58,288 bases of DNA from Evernia prunastri. Lineage: Eukaryota > Ascomycota > Lecanoromycetes > Lecanorales > Parmeliaceae. The DNA is taken from positions 1 through 58,288 of the forward strand of contig NKYR01000034.1 in NCBI GenBank assembly GCA_003184365.1, written 5' to 3'. Below the pieces are notes generated by a model. That model was given only the letters and a program-made list of their open reading frames with translations. It ran no database searches and had not been told where the DNA came from. The position numbers and the translations under genes are program-made. Positions 32,269-44,900 of this stretch are shown here, piece after piece; within the stretch, counting starts at the first letter, position 1, and every line of letters starts with the position of its first letter.

Positions 32269-33967
32269 TCATGTCACCGGCCCCATCTGTTTCGATCGAG
32301 CAACCAGCACCTCGTCAGCACTGAGCCGCGGCTCAGCGGGCCTCCGCGGCGAGATGAAGCGAGTGCCGATGCGCACGGGTGGATGGATTCGGCTGCCGTG
32401 CTCGGGCGTTGAGGGCTGGTTGGTGGTGGGTCCTACTGTGCTGGTCTTTTGCGCCGGGCTTTCGTCGTCGTCTGTGACGGTGGGACCTTCGCGTCCCCTT
32501 TCGACGTGTTCGTACTCCTCTTTTTCTTCCTCGTGCTCTTCCTCTTCTTCCAGATCTTTCACGCCGGCCCCCTCATCGTCTGCCTCTTCGGCCCCGCCGT
32601 CGTCGTCATCCCGCTCCTTTTCCCTCTCGACTTTCTCAGCCATCTCGTTCAAGTCTTCCAGAAATACCGAATCCCTCGTGGCTCCACTGGTATTCACGGC
32701 CCTCGAACTCCTCCTGGAAAAGTATCCACTGTCCTCACTGCCGTGTCTTGCATTACTTACACCATCACCTTCACTCCCTAAGTCAAGAACACCCGGATTC
32801 TCTAACATCTCGCGTAAAATTGCAAAGTCATCGCCGCGGTCGACATTTTTGAGACGTTGGTAGTCTTTCCAGTCGTCAAGTTGGTCTGAGGTGGGTATGA
32901 GGAGGGCTGGAAGGAGGGATGGTTGGGTGACGAGGCGGGAGAGCGTGAAGGCGGTGTGCCAGGTGTCGGGCGGAGATAGGTGGACGGAGAAGGACAGTAC
33001 GCGGTAGCTGTGGCAGTTTCGGGAATTAGCCAACTACCCGCGTGGCTCCTCTCGTGAAGAAGGGAAACGAACAGGCCATCATATCTCAACCCAACCTTCG
33101 GTGCAAGCTTGCTCCGCAGTTTCCAACTTCTAAGCACCCGCACGACTTTTTCGTCGGGATCTTCACGCAGCATCGTCTTCGTCAACTTGAATGCTCCAGG
33201 ATCATCGATCGCAGCTTTGTATCTGATCTCTCTGTCTCGCCCAAGGTCTGTCTCGCAGCTGCCTGTCAGGACAACGGCATAGGCACCGTTTTCGTCGGCC
33301 GTGATGCCGTGAGAGGTTTCATCGATGATGCCATCGCGATAGGCAGCGGCAGGCTTGAGCCACCAACTATTTGTAACGTTAGATAAGGGTATTAGGGGGA
33401 GGTGGTCAGGGAAAGGACGTACTCGCCGACCTCAAAGCTGAGGTGGCCGAAAGCGTGTGCTCGAGATGGCTTCGGTGCTCCCTCAACAGACCAAGCAGAT
33501 TTCGCCTCCTATTTTCTTGTTATTTAGACAACGCAGCTGCGTTGCATGTGTGTTGGGACTTGTCATACATCGTCCGGTACACGTCCATCCTTCCAGGTTA
33601 TCTTCCTGACCCCCTCCATTCTTCCTCCTGGACCGTAAATATCGGCCCTCAGCTTTACCAATGGTCCCAGCTTCTCTTCCCATTTTTCAATCAATTCTTC
33701 TGCATGCTCCAGTATATCCACTGGCCAGCAGATATTGCCCGTGCCTGCAATGGCCATCAGCGCTTTTTCGATGCGGGAGTAGCGGAGGAGGTCGAGCGTC
33801 ATTTGGATAGTATCGAGGGTCTTGAGGATGGACTGCAGGCAGACATAGTCAGAGCGTTTCAGCTTGTGTTGCACAACGAGGCCAGGCACGAGCGTGTCGC
33901 GAATGTAGCGGGAGTGCAGGAGTAGCTCTTCTCGAAGAGAAGCCCCTTCGCTTAGTGGAGACTGCAT
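32269..33967 (-). CDS. YDG/SRA domain protein
   Basis: Four exons (33967-33569, 33508-33423, 33366-33073, 33007-32269) splice in phase to 505 residues. The N-terminal 150 residues are helical, unlabelled but typical of fungal relatives. The YDG/SRA domain spans about residues 150-300: VGDWWLKPAAAYRDGI, HGITADENGAYAVVLTGS, KVVRVLRSWKL and the name-giving VGLRYDGLYRVLSFSV. SRA domains bind methylated or hemimethylated DNA in UHRF1 and plant SUVH proteins; fungal members are little studied, so the ligand is an inference. The C-terminal 200 residues are disordered, with an acidic run of Glu/Asp (about 32500-32620). No RING, PHD or SET domain accompanies it. Confidence 0.88.
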
Positions 33968-35432
33968 TGTCAAGAGGCGTGCCGTTGACGGGGCGAGAAA
34001 CTGTGCTGTGAACGTGAGAGAGCATTGTCAGTACAGATGGACGCGGGCAAGTGTCCCAGGAAAAGGAAGGTGCGATGCTCGTAGATCTTTGTCAAGATGC
34101 TCAGGTGTCATTGTAGCTATCTGCAGTATCGGTGCTTGCCAATGCCCAAACATTACCAGCGAGGGTACGGTGGAACCGCCTCAAGCATGCTCTTTCGGGC
34201 TATCGCAAATCCATGATATTGAAGCCCCAAGCCCATACACCCAGACCACCAGATGTCTCTTTTCTCCGCCAAAAGATCTTCCGTCCTCGGGAATCTTGGA
34301 CCTTCGGAACATGGCGCGCTCTTACAATGGCTCTCTCTCCTCTAGCGGTTGCCGACTCCACGCTCAGCCTTTCCATCATTTCTTTGGCGGGTCAGGTTTG
34401 GGAAGCGGTGGTAATGGTTCATTTGGCGGTGGACCTGGGTGATCCCGTATGGACTTTTTGGGTGGTTTGGGGTTTGGTTGATCGTTGGATTTTGGAGTTT
34501 CTGGTGTAGACATTGTTCTTTCAACTCAAATTTCGCGGTCTTCTCCGTTCTGAAGCTCTTGAAGGAGACAAAAGGTAGCTGTTTTCCAGAGAAGAATTTT
34601 TTGCAAGACCAGAGGCAGCGTCATCTTCATTTATAGAAGCCATGCTCGTGGGACTTTTCGTGAGATTAGAGACACGTTGGCATGGGCCCACTTCGATGGA
34701 GGCGTGCAGGAGATATCGTAAAGTTTGCATCGTCTCCGCAGCAATCAAAGGTCGGGTCGGAAGATGAGGTAACATAGATTGCCAGAAACACGATCTGATG
34801 ATGGTAGTGTCACGGGAAGATATAGGTAGAAGACCACGAGACTAGATGTTTTGACGAGTGTAGTATGTTGGATACGGCAGCGATTTGGCTTAGGCTCCGA
34901 GGTTGTGATGGCGATGGCGGCGACATGCAGTGCCAACGGGAAAGGAGTACAGCATCAGCATCAGCATCAGCATCAGCCCTTCTTATTTACGCAAACCTCT
35001 TACACGAAAAAGCTCTACTTTACAGGGGAATGGCAAAAGCTACGGGTTTGAGTCGAGTGAGTTACTGTAAAAGAATCTACAAAATTCCAGCAGAAAGTAT
35101 CTCTTCTCCAAGCCATCGCATGAAGCCATGAGATTGATGAAAAGATAGATATGGAAGACCATCAAAAATTGCGCGAATGAGGTACCCGAAGATAACTCAA
35201 TGACTTTTGCCGCCGCAATGTGCAATGCAGGGCTCAAATCATGAGCGAAGGCCTTCATGATCGCCCAGCTCCTCACAAGGTAAGTATGAGGAGGAAAAGA
35301 TGAGTTTGAGATGGACAGCAAACTTATGAACGAGAAATTCCTTAGCGTCACCCTAAATGTTTCACTTTTGCTACCCGGTCTTCGCTTAAACCTGGACGAT
35401 TGTGGGATGAGGTCGAGCGAGAGTGCAGCTTC
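33968..35432. other. Intergenic, no supported gene
   Basis: A Gly-rich short frame near 34308-34442 (GGSGLGSGGNGSFGGG) is not supported by any domain. A (CAGCAT)n tract of four units lies at 34954-34977. Confidence 0.5.
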
Positions 35433-38400
35433 ATGGTGTGTCCCAAGAACCGTATGAAGCGCTCTTGCTCATTCATAATGGACGATTCAGAGCTTCCGAC
35501 GTCGCCTCGCAAGAAGCTAAAGCTCCAAGAGCCTTCCTTTGATGAAAACATAACAGATCCCGGCATGAAAACTCCAGCAATTGCAGAGGTCACGGCGGGC
35601 ATTCCTGTTGATGACCCCAATACCACAATACACATGCACGAGTATCCTACCCTCGACGCTACACAATCATCTGCGGTCTTCAAATCCCCTACTACATCTG
35701 ACACATCACATCCTGCCCAGGTCTCTGTCCCACCAATTGCTATGCTAGAGTCCATGGTCAAGGACTCAAGCGATCACTCGGAAAGCCAAGGCAAAATGCT
35801 CAGCGAACAGGCTACAACGGCGCCGGAAGAACAATCAGCGGTGACAAATCTAGCGAAAAATGCAGATGATCGCTACAGCAAGGAAGCTGCCTGCGGCATT
35901 ACGGAATTTGTCAGTCCTGACCTGCTTGGCTTCAGTGGCATGTTAAAGAAGAGGTACACCTACTCAACCTGCTACCATAACCAAAACATCTAATACCCAC
36001 AGATACACCGACTTCCTCGTCAACGAAATCCTGCCTTCTGGAGAAGTTGTGCACCTTGATAATCTCAAAGCTCCTCCGAAACCACTCAGAAAGACTGGGC
36101 CGGTGAAAGATGACAGCGATGCATCGACAGTGGATGTCACAGCACACAAACCTGAGCCTCCACCAGCTTTCACAGGACAAGACAAGTCCACACCTACATT
36201 CAACGACGACAAGCAAGGCCTCCCAAATCCAGACAGTTCGCAGCGAGAGCGCTCTTCCTTCAATCACGAAAAGGAGCCATCAATGACAGAAGCGCCGCAA
36301 AATATACCACAAAGCATGCAAGGCTTCGATAAGTACGATCTACTCCCTGCTCCTCCTATTGATGACCAAGAGAAGATCTCACCACACAAGCGCATCCCGC
36401 CTATAGCACCTTCTATTCCTCTAAGTATGCAAGAGCAAAATGACATAAAGCCAGACGCGAAAGAGGAAAAGGCAATTCGCCGTAGAGAAAAGGTCCACAT
36501 CAGGCAAACCAGTCAAGGATGGGTAGAATTCGATAAGAAGAAAGAGGATGAGAGTGAAAAGAGCAAGGAGGAAGTGGACACGGCAGCAAGTGTACAGCCC
36601 GAGGATATTAGCATCTCGGAGGAAAACAAATCAGAAGACACTGTAGATGTGTCGGAATCTCGTCAGCAGAACCCAGAGCAAGTACCGAAGGCAAGTACTC
36701 AAGCATCATGGCAAGCTTTTGCTAGCAGTGAGGCCAGTAGCAATATTGAGGTCAGTGTTCCAGCAACTTGATGTGATATCTAAATGACAATTGATACAGC
36801 TTCAGGATGAGGCCAAAAGTACTCTGCTATCCTACTTCAGCTCCGACGTCGTGGACAAGATACTTGCTCTGTACAACCGCATTCTCGATTCGCCACATCG
36901 CAAAACTAAGGACTATGGCATGGTCACGTCAGGAGTCATCGATCGCCAAAAGCGCTCTATCATACATCAAGACATCCGAAGGATGTTCAATTCTCGCCTT
37001 GAAACAATGACTGATAATGACGGTGCTATGATGATCACAGCGATGACTGAGAAACCTAATTTTCACGCTAGAACACCCATGAATACTAATACGCGAAATA
37101 ATGACCGTGGCAGTCAGCGGGGGAACAACTCAGCCAATGGTCGAGACAATGGTCGAGTCAACGGTCGAGTCAACGGTCGAGGCCACGCTGATCGTTCAAG
37201 AAAGCAGGCCTCCACAAGCAAACCCAGCTGGGAAGATCTCGGCGGCAAGTATCTTCATTTTTCCCTTTACAAGGAGAACAAGGACACCATGGAGGCTATC
37301 TCGTGGTTAGCAAAACAAGTACAGATGAATCCCAGATCCTTCCAATTCGCAGGAACCAAGGATCGACGTGCGGTTACGGTTCAGCGAGTCAGCGTGGAAC
37401 GTGTCCTCGTCAACGCTATGATTTCAGCTGGGCGTACGTTGAGAAATGCATATATTGGGAATTACCAGTACCGACCGCATCCACTACAGCTTGGAGAGCT
37501 GACTGGGAACGAGTTTGTCATTACCTTACGCGGTTGCGATTTCCATTACCCTGTGCCGCTGGAATCGAAGCTCATCATTGAAGGGGCGCAAACCGTTGTA
37601 AACGAAGCAATCCAAAACTTGAGAGAAAGAGGCTTTATCAACTACTACGGTCTGCAGCGCTTCGGCACCTTCTCAGTCGGTACAGATATCGTGGGCGTCA
37701 AGATGCTCCAAGGCGATTTCAAAGGTGCTGTCGACGCTATTCTCGACTACAGTCCGGCCTCCCTAGCGGCCGCACAGAATCCCGTAGCTGGGAACACTGA
37801 CAAGGTCTCAATGGACGATAGAGCTCGTGCACATGCATTACATTCCTACAGAACTACGAATAAAAAGGGTCAAGCGCTTCTTGATCTGCCACGCAGGTAT
37901 TCAGCCGAATCAAGTATCATTCGTCACCTCACAGGCAAGTCGGACCATCGCGAGGACTATCTGGGAGCTCTTCAGACAATATCACGCAACTTGCGACTCA
38001 TGTACGTTCATGCTTATCAATCCCTGGTCTGGAATTTAGCCGTCTCAGAACGCTGGAAGCGGTTTGGCTCGTCTGTCATTGAGGGCGATCTTGTGCTGGT
38101 CGACGATCATCCCGAAAAGTCTGAGGATGTCGCAGAGGCCGAAAATGTTGACGCTGATGGCGAAGCAATTGTGCTTCCTTCTAATGACGATCGCGCAATA
38201 AATCCGGATGACATCTTCGAGCGCGCTCGAGCCTTGACTAAGGAACAGGCCGAAAGCGGGAAGTACAACATCTTTGATATCGTCCTGCCAACTCCGGGAT
38301 ATGACATAGTCTATCCTTCGAATGAGATTGGGAGTTTCTACGAGGAGTTCATGGCCAGCGAGAGAGGCGGAGGCCTAAATCCGCACGATATGCGAAGGCA

Positions 38401-38926
38401 GTGGAGGGACATCAGCTTGAGCGGAAGCTATCGCAAGATTCTCGCTCGCCCGGGCAAAGACTTTTCATTTGAGATCAAGACCTATAGGCACGAGGATGAG
38501 CAGTTTGTTGAGACCGATCTAGATCGCCTAGGAATGGGACCAAAACCTCAGAGGAATGGATATTCTCGACGTGAACGGGACAATCACAAAAATCAGGACA
38601 CCACTGCTGCATCTTTGGTTGGCATCAAGCAAGAGAGCCGACCCGCGCAGGAAGATGGTGACTCCGAGATGAAGCAGGACAAGGACGACGCTTCCAACGG
38701 GGATGACACTAGAGACTTGACCAAGACCAAGAGCGGATCCCAGGAAAGCGAAGACATGGATCAAGGTGGCGTAAGTCTCCTCGGCGGCGCTTACCGGGAT
38801 TACAAGATCGCCGTCGTTCTGAAGCTGCAACTCGGCACCAGCCAGTATGCTACCATGGCCTTGAGGGAGCTGATGAAGTCGGGTGGCCTTAAGGCGTACA
38901 AGGCGGACTTTAGCGGTGGACGCTGA
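35433..38926 (+). CDS. PUS7: tRNA/snRNA pseudouridine synthase PUS7 (TruD family)
   Basis: Three exons (35433-35953, 36003-36750, 36800-38926) give up to 1131 residues. The ATG at 35478 is an equally good start (MDDSELPTSPRKKLKL, with a basic NLS-like run). The TruD fold is clear: ACGITEFVSPDLLGFSG, then YTDFLVNEILPSGEVVHL across the first junction, KYLHFSLYKENKDTMEAI, the catalytic Asp in FAGTKDRRAVTVQ (near residue 611), INYYGLQRFGTF, and the C-terminal LGTSQYATMALRELMKSGG. The enzyme isomerises uridine at position 13 and 35 of tRNAs and sites in U2 snRNA and mRNA. Long disordered acidic inserts make it much longer than yeast Pus7. An internal NGR-V/D repeat (about 37135-37175) is low complexity. 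Confidence 0.95.
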
Positions 38927-39415
38927 TTGACTCAATTTGCTGTCGAGTTGTCCTAAATCTCAGGGCACCGCAGCATCTCGGGTTCTTGGTCTTCAGGATC
39001 TTAGTCTTCAGGAACACGGTATACAGGATTCGAGCGCGTGAAAAAAACGCTTTTTTCGCATAGCGTGGTAACATTTCCTCAGTTGCATGGCGGCTCTAAA
39101 CTCCGACATTCGGTCTACTCTACTTTAGAATTGAGGCGGTGCATTATTATAAGGAAGGAAACAATTGGCCCATGAGATACCCCCCTTCCTTTTTCCTTAC
39201 GATTTAAAGCCTGTGGCATAGCTTAGCACGTAGCAGGAAGCATACCTCACTTATCACAGCAGCGCATTTTCAATCGCTGTTGGTCTTGCTGTTGGTCTTG
39301 CTCTTGTCTCAGTGACTCACTGGCTGATTCGTTGATTGAACACGGATCCATTGACTATCAATCAGAGATGCAACGAAATACTCGGGATTGAATATGCAAG
39401 AACATGCAAGCAAGG

Positions 39416-39790
39416 CGCGTCCATCCATCCATCCACAGTCTGTTCATCGATCCACAGTCCATACATCCGTCCATTCATTCATCCATCCATCCACCCATCC
39501 ATCAGCACCAAGCACAGGTATTATCAGACATACCGCCGAATGGATCTACAAGCCGCCATCCATCTACTCCCACGATGAGAGGAAGTTGTGATGGTGTTTC
39601 GGTGTTCTTCTTCTCTTTTTCTGTCTTCTTCTCTTCCTATGTCGCTCTCTCGCTCTCGCTCTCGCTCTCTCTCTTCCTCTCTCTGTCTCTCTTTCTCTCT
39701 TCTTCGATCTCTCTTCAATCTCTCTCTGTCTCTGTCTCTCTCTATCTTTCTTTTTCTCTCTCTCTCTCCCTCCCTCCCTCCCTCCACGCC
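39416..39790 (+). repeat. TCCA and CT-rich microsatellite tracts
   Basis: Imperfect (TCCA)n runs from about 39419 to 39506 are followed by a pyrimidine tract (CTCT/CTCG/CCCT repeats) at 39604-39785. The long open frames here on both strands (poly-Ser/Leu or poly-Arg/Glu) are products of the repeat. From 38927 to 40229 I see no gene. Confidence 0.9.
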
Positions 39791-40229
39791 CTCCTCCAAA
39801 TCCACTATCGCGATCACAACCCGAGCAACGCATACATATCTACACATTAAGCTGATCGGTTGCCTGCTTGCTCGCTTCGTTCCCGGCCGGTTCTGTCTGG
39901 AGTTGCGTCTGCAAGCTTGGTTTACACCTACTGGGTGGAATTCATTGCGACGCGATCCCTCGCCGAGTTCGGCCGATTGCTGAGGAACGAGGCGAGTGCT
40001 TGAAGGGCACGATTATTCCGCGTAGATGGAATGGACTAAATGGATGGATCATGTTTGGCATTAATGTATCTGGTGTCTTTTATGTACTTTTGAATTTTTT
40101 TTCACATACGAGAAGCGCATGTGAGGGAGGAATGAAGGGGAGAACTTTTGGCCCTGCTATTGCGCCTCTTCTTTTTTTCCCCTGCGTGCATTATGCATGG
40201 GTTAGCATGTGTGGGAAAGCCGTTGTCGT

Positions 40230-41112
40230 TCAGCTGCAGTGGCCCCAGAGTGGCTGACACCAGTTGGCAGCTCCGCAGAAATCTACCGTGCTGCCTGCAT
40301 CGAGAGTCCATGGTTAGATTCGAGTTTTCTTGGTGCATGCAGCCGCGATAGGGCTTTCGACTCACCACAATAATTGCTTCCGCTGCAGCACAGCCCGCCT
40401 CCACACTTGGCGTTCACGATCGGTCCGCACGTCTGGCCCATCCCCACAGTCGTCGGAGCACCCGAAGGAAGAGGCGGTGCCGTGCGATTGTCCGCGCAGT
40501 CGCCGAACCCGACCTGGCAGGTGTCGGCACCGCAGTAGAGATCTTGGCTCTCGATGTTGTTCTTCGGGCCGCAATGGCCGTCGGAGCTGCAGCAGCGGTA
40601 ATAGTAGCCGGGCAGATCGGGACTCGGGGGCACGCCGGCGCCGGGACATGACACGCCGCCGACGGCGTGCCCGCAGACGTCTATGTTCGGGACGGCCGAG
40701 ACGTAGGATGCTGCAATGGTCGATGCTGGTGGGGGGGAGGACACGTTCGAGGAAGGGAAGTGGGCGGGGGGAGCTGCTGGGGATGCGCAGCTGGAGCCGG
40801 GGCCGGAGAATTGCTTTTGGCAGGTTGTTGGATCACACCATGCGGGTCCGGTGTCACACTGTTGGAGAGGATAAGTTAGGCTCTGCTATGAATGGTATTA
40901 GAGATGGCATCGGATGGCTTACCCATCCAGCTTCGCTACCTGTGATCAGATGGGTCGTCAGTAGGTTTCGAATGGTATTGGCATTGAAGGGAGGAGCGTT
41001 TTAGCATACAGCAGTTCTGTGGAGCGCACGTTTGATTGCCGTACTGAGGCCCGCAGTTCTGTCCAAATGCTATGGAAGCAAGGCATATTATTATCAGGAA
41101 TGTGGAAGGCAT
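40230..41112 (-). CDS. Secreted chitin-binding protein with CBM18 (hevein-like) domains
   Basis: Four exons (41112-41010, 40939-40923, 40858-40366, 40294-40230) join in phase to 225 residues. MPSTFLIIICLASIAFG is a signal peptide. Three Cys-rich modules follow: the first (NCGPQYGNQTCAPQNCCSEA) is completed by a 17-nt exon coding CSEAGW; the second spans VCGHAVGGVSC to GFGDC; the third (TCGPIVNAKCGGGLCCSGS, then NYCG, ending NWCQPLWGHCS) has the CC-S-xx-YCG pattern of hevein. CBM18 binds chitin; in plant-associated fungi such proteins can shield hyphal chitin from plant chitinases, but that role is inference. There is no catalytic domain. The linkers are Pro/Ser-rich. Confidence 0.88.
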
Positions 41113-41913
41113 CTTTGCAAAGCGATTTTGAAAGATGTTTCGTGCAAGGAAAGAGACAGGAGCAAAGAGCCAAAGCGGAAGAAGCGACTGCGCGGAAAGC
41201 AAAGAGATTGGGGGAAGTACTTATCCATTCTCACTTCCCAGGGGTACTCTAGAGGAAGATGCTGGAGAAGGATGGAGGGGGAGAGAGCGTTGTACGAGGA
41301 TTTCCGCAAGAGGTCAAGAGCGCGAGTCTGGGGTCATTGCGCAAGCCATGGCTACACTACCTTGGAAATTCTCAATCTCGGATTTCAATGAACAATTAAG
41401 ACAGGGTACTCTAATCTTAGAAGAGAAGTCCAAGTTCAAGAGTACAGGGTCTTTTTTCCTTATTTTAGCTAATATGAACATGGTTGTGCTGTAGCATGTA
41501 TGATTCTGTATGCGCCCTTCCGAACCGCATCAAAAGTACTTACTTTAATATTGAAGGAGGAGAAAATTGGCTCTTGGAAACGAGCTGTGAGCTGTTCAAC
41601 AAGCTTGAAGAACCCGCTTTACTTAAACTAGCCTAAGGCCGGCTTCGGCCCGGATCATCTCTGCATCTCCGCCAAGACCAATAAAAATTGTCGCGATGAA
41701 GTGGAGCGTATCAATACAAAGGAGCTATCAAGGTATTCCTCTTGTTTCCATTGCTGCTGTTGCTTTCTCACCTGCTGACTTGCTAGGTCGGTTCATCTCC
41801 ATAGTGACAGCACCGACTGTGGAAGCCATACATCAATGACTCATAGCGGTATCATTACGACAGGCGGAGCAGTCACACCCCACACGTAATAGAGCCATCT
41901 TCCTCCCCGCCTG
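41113..41913. other. Divergent promoter region of the CBM18 and tRNase Z genes
   Basis: No supported gene is present in these 800 bases. Confidence 0.55.
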
Positions 41914-44900
41914 ATGCGATATGGAATCACCCTTTCCACGAGTGCTATCTTTTTCGTCAAGTCCACCGGCGTCCTTTATCAGCCATTGCTCCTTGGATCA
42001 AGGAATCTTTTCACATCTCCGAGCCTGTCCACCAGAAAGAAGACGAAGAAAACAATCGTACATTCTACAATTACAGACCAAGCCTCGCCAAAGATATCAG
42101 GGAACATTGATATCAAGAACACCAATCGATCGGAGCCGTTGCCCTCGACCAAGGTTACAGGAACAGCTGCCCCTGAACCTAATAAGATCAAACACAAGGT
42201 CAAGCGGAAGGAACCAAGAGCTCAACATTCGACTTGGACACTCAAAGCCCCGTCAGTCAGATTTGAACGTAACCTAGAAAGAAAACCTGGTTCCGATAAC
42301 AAAATGCACTCCTACATCCAGTTCATCACGACACCTACCTCAGACACCCCCGGCACAGCTCTGCTGCTACACTTCGACGATGCGAGATACATCATCGGAA
42401 ATGCACATGAAGGTCTACAAAGAGCAAGTTTACAGATGGGAGCGCGGATCTTTAAATCCAAGGACTTCTTTCTGACGGGGAGAACGGAGTGGAAGTCGAA
42501 CGGAGGTTTGCTGGGCATGATATTGACCCTTGCGGACGCCGCAAATGCAAGCGCTTTGTCTAGGGCAGATGTGAAGAAGTCGAAGCTCGAGAACAAGAGG
42601 AAGAGGGAAGAGGAAGAAGGCCCAACAAGGAAGAGAAACCTGGATGCAAATTCAGGTAGCAGTCCATCTCGAGCCACAGCTACGCCAGAAAACATCCAAC
42701 CTTCCGATGAAGACCGAACAGTGAGATTGCATGGCGGACCCAACCTGACGCACACGCTCGCTACCGCCAGGTCATTTGTTTTCAGAAAAGGCACGCCGAT
42801 CAAGGTATTTGAACATGTTGGAGAGAAAGATGTAGAGGACAATGCGGAGCGAGATTGGGAGCCCACGTGGTCCGACGCCAGGGTTCAAGTATGGGCGATG
42901 CCCATCTCCCCTTCAGGCGTCTCCGGAGCCAATGGAGACCTAAAACCGGAATCATCCCAGAAGCGGAGCCTTGGTGAATTTATGAGAGGGGAGCCACCGA
43001 GCCAGAAAGAGGCTTTTGATCAGTGGTCTGTCCACCCGGCAGTGCCAGAAGGCCAGGGAGAACGAAACCAGCAGACTCGTGACTTCGCAGTCTCGGAAAT
43101 GTTCTCCTCGGCTTGGAGCCACGACAACCTGGTCGAAATGCCGCTACGGAATGTCAAAATGCCGGCTGCACTGCTCGTTCGAGATCAAGTGACGAAAGAG
43201 CTGAGGCGCTATGAAGGTCCAACTCCCGATGGCACCGCACCTGTGCCAGACATCAACGTTTTGGTCCGTCAAGCCTGGCCTGGCGCTTTGATCGATCATC
43301 TCCCATCCACAAAGCGATCATCAGTAGCAATGTCTTACATTATAAGAAATCACAAAATGAGGGGAAAATTTAAGCCTGCTGCTGCTAAAGAAAGGAATGT
43401 ACCGCCAGGACCTTTATGGGCAGCTTTGGCAAGAGGCTCCTCCGTCCAGTCTAACGATGGTGTCACCGTTACACCCGACATGGTCTTGGAACCCAGCAAA
43501 GAGGGATCTGGCGTTGCGGTGATCGATCTGCCATCCAGTGAATACGTCCACGACCTTGTCCATAGATCGGAGTGGACGGCTGAGAGGGTAATGAGCGGTG
43601 TTAAGGCAGTCATCTGGATGCTAGGGCCTGGTGTCGTCCAAGACCAGACACTAATCAAATTCATCGAGAGTCAACCAGGGGTACAGCATATTATTTCATC
43701 CCCAGAACGATGCCCAAATTACCTTTCCATGACTTCAGTAGCATCAATGGCCATCCGGCACAACCAAATTGATCCTGTGCGATATGCTACACCAGTACAC
43801 AGCAACGCTATTCCGCCAGCCTCGGGCGACCAGTCTGACCATGGGGATCCTTTGCCCCAAGGGCTGCCCAACTTTTGCCAATCTGCCAGAAGGGGTCTTA
43901 AGTTGAAGCTTGAACCCAAGTTTGGTGTCACAGAGGAAGCAGTGGTAGACTTCCTCAATACAGCGGTTGTTGTGCGGGAAACCTCCGAGGATGTCCTTAG
44001 ACTTTCACAGGCTGCCAGAAAGGAGATCAGTTCGCCTGCGGTCCAGGCGGAAACACTCAGTCAGAACCTACCCAGCCCGGATGCTGAGATCATATGCTTA
44101 GGTACCGGTTCAGCCTTACCGTCTCAGCATCGAAATGTCTCGGCCACTCTCTTACGAGTGCCTGGCTGCGGGTCGTACCTCATGGATTGTGGCGAGAATA
44201 CGTTAGGACAGCTGAAACGGATGTATACAGCACCTCAACTCGCGGAGATATTGCAGGATCTCAAGCTCATTTGGATCAGCCATTTGCACGCCGACCATCA
44301 TCTTGGATTGACCTCTGTAATCAGGGCTTGGTACGAAGAAGTCCATGGCAAGGACGAGGTGAAGCGCCGAAGGCCCATGTTGACGGAGCAAATGCTAGAT
44401 ACTGCCAAGCTTCTGCAAGAGGGCAGGCGTCTTTTTGTAGTTGGACATGAACATATGAGAAGATGGTTGGAGGAATACTCTTCCGTCGAAGATTTTGGAT
44501 ATGATCAAATCGTGCCACTGGTTTCCTACCCCATCAACATACGAGCCATCGATGTTAGCAGCCTTGAGTGGAATGGTGTCAATGTCGGATTCAACGTTGC
44601 GAAGGACCCTAAGCTGTATGTCTGATCTTCTCTTCCCTTTTCTTCAACCTTCCCAGCTCTTGCATTGAAGTACCTACTGACCGGTCACGCACAGTCGCGC
44701 AGCTATTCGCAGCGCCACTGGTCTCGCCAATCTGGTCAGCTGTCACGTCTCGCATTGTTATGGCGCTCAGGCCGTCTCCCTCACCTTTCCCACCGGCTTC
44801 AAATTCTCCTACAGCGGCGACTGTCGTCCCTCTCAAGCTTTTGCGGAAATTGGAAAGCACTCTACGGTCCTCTTGCACGAAGCCACCTTCGATGACGAGC

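Noticed and set aside
34008..34510. Gly-rich frame as a possible small gene
   Set aside because: No domain, no exon partners and competing frames on the same strand.
39524..39983. Poly-Ser/Leu and poly-Arg/Glu frames of 90-150 codons
   Set aside because: Direct translations of pyrimidine microsatellites.
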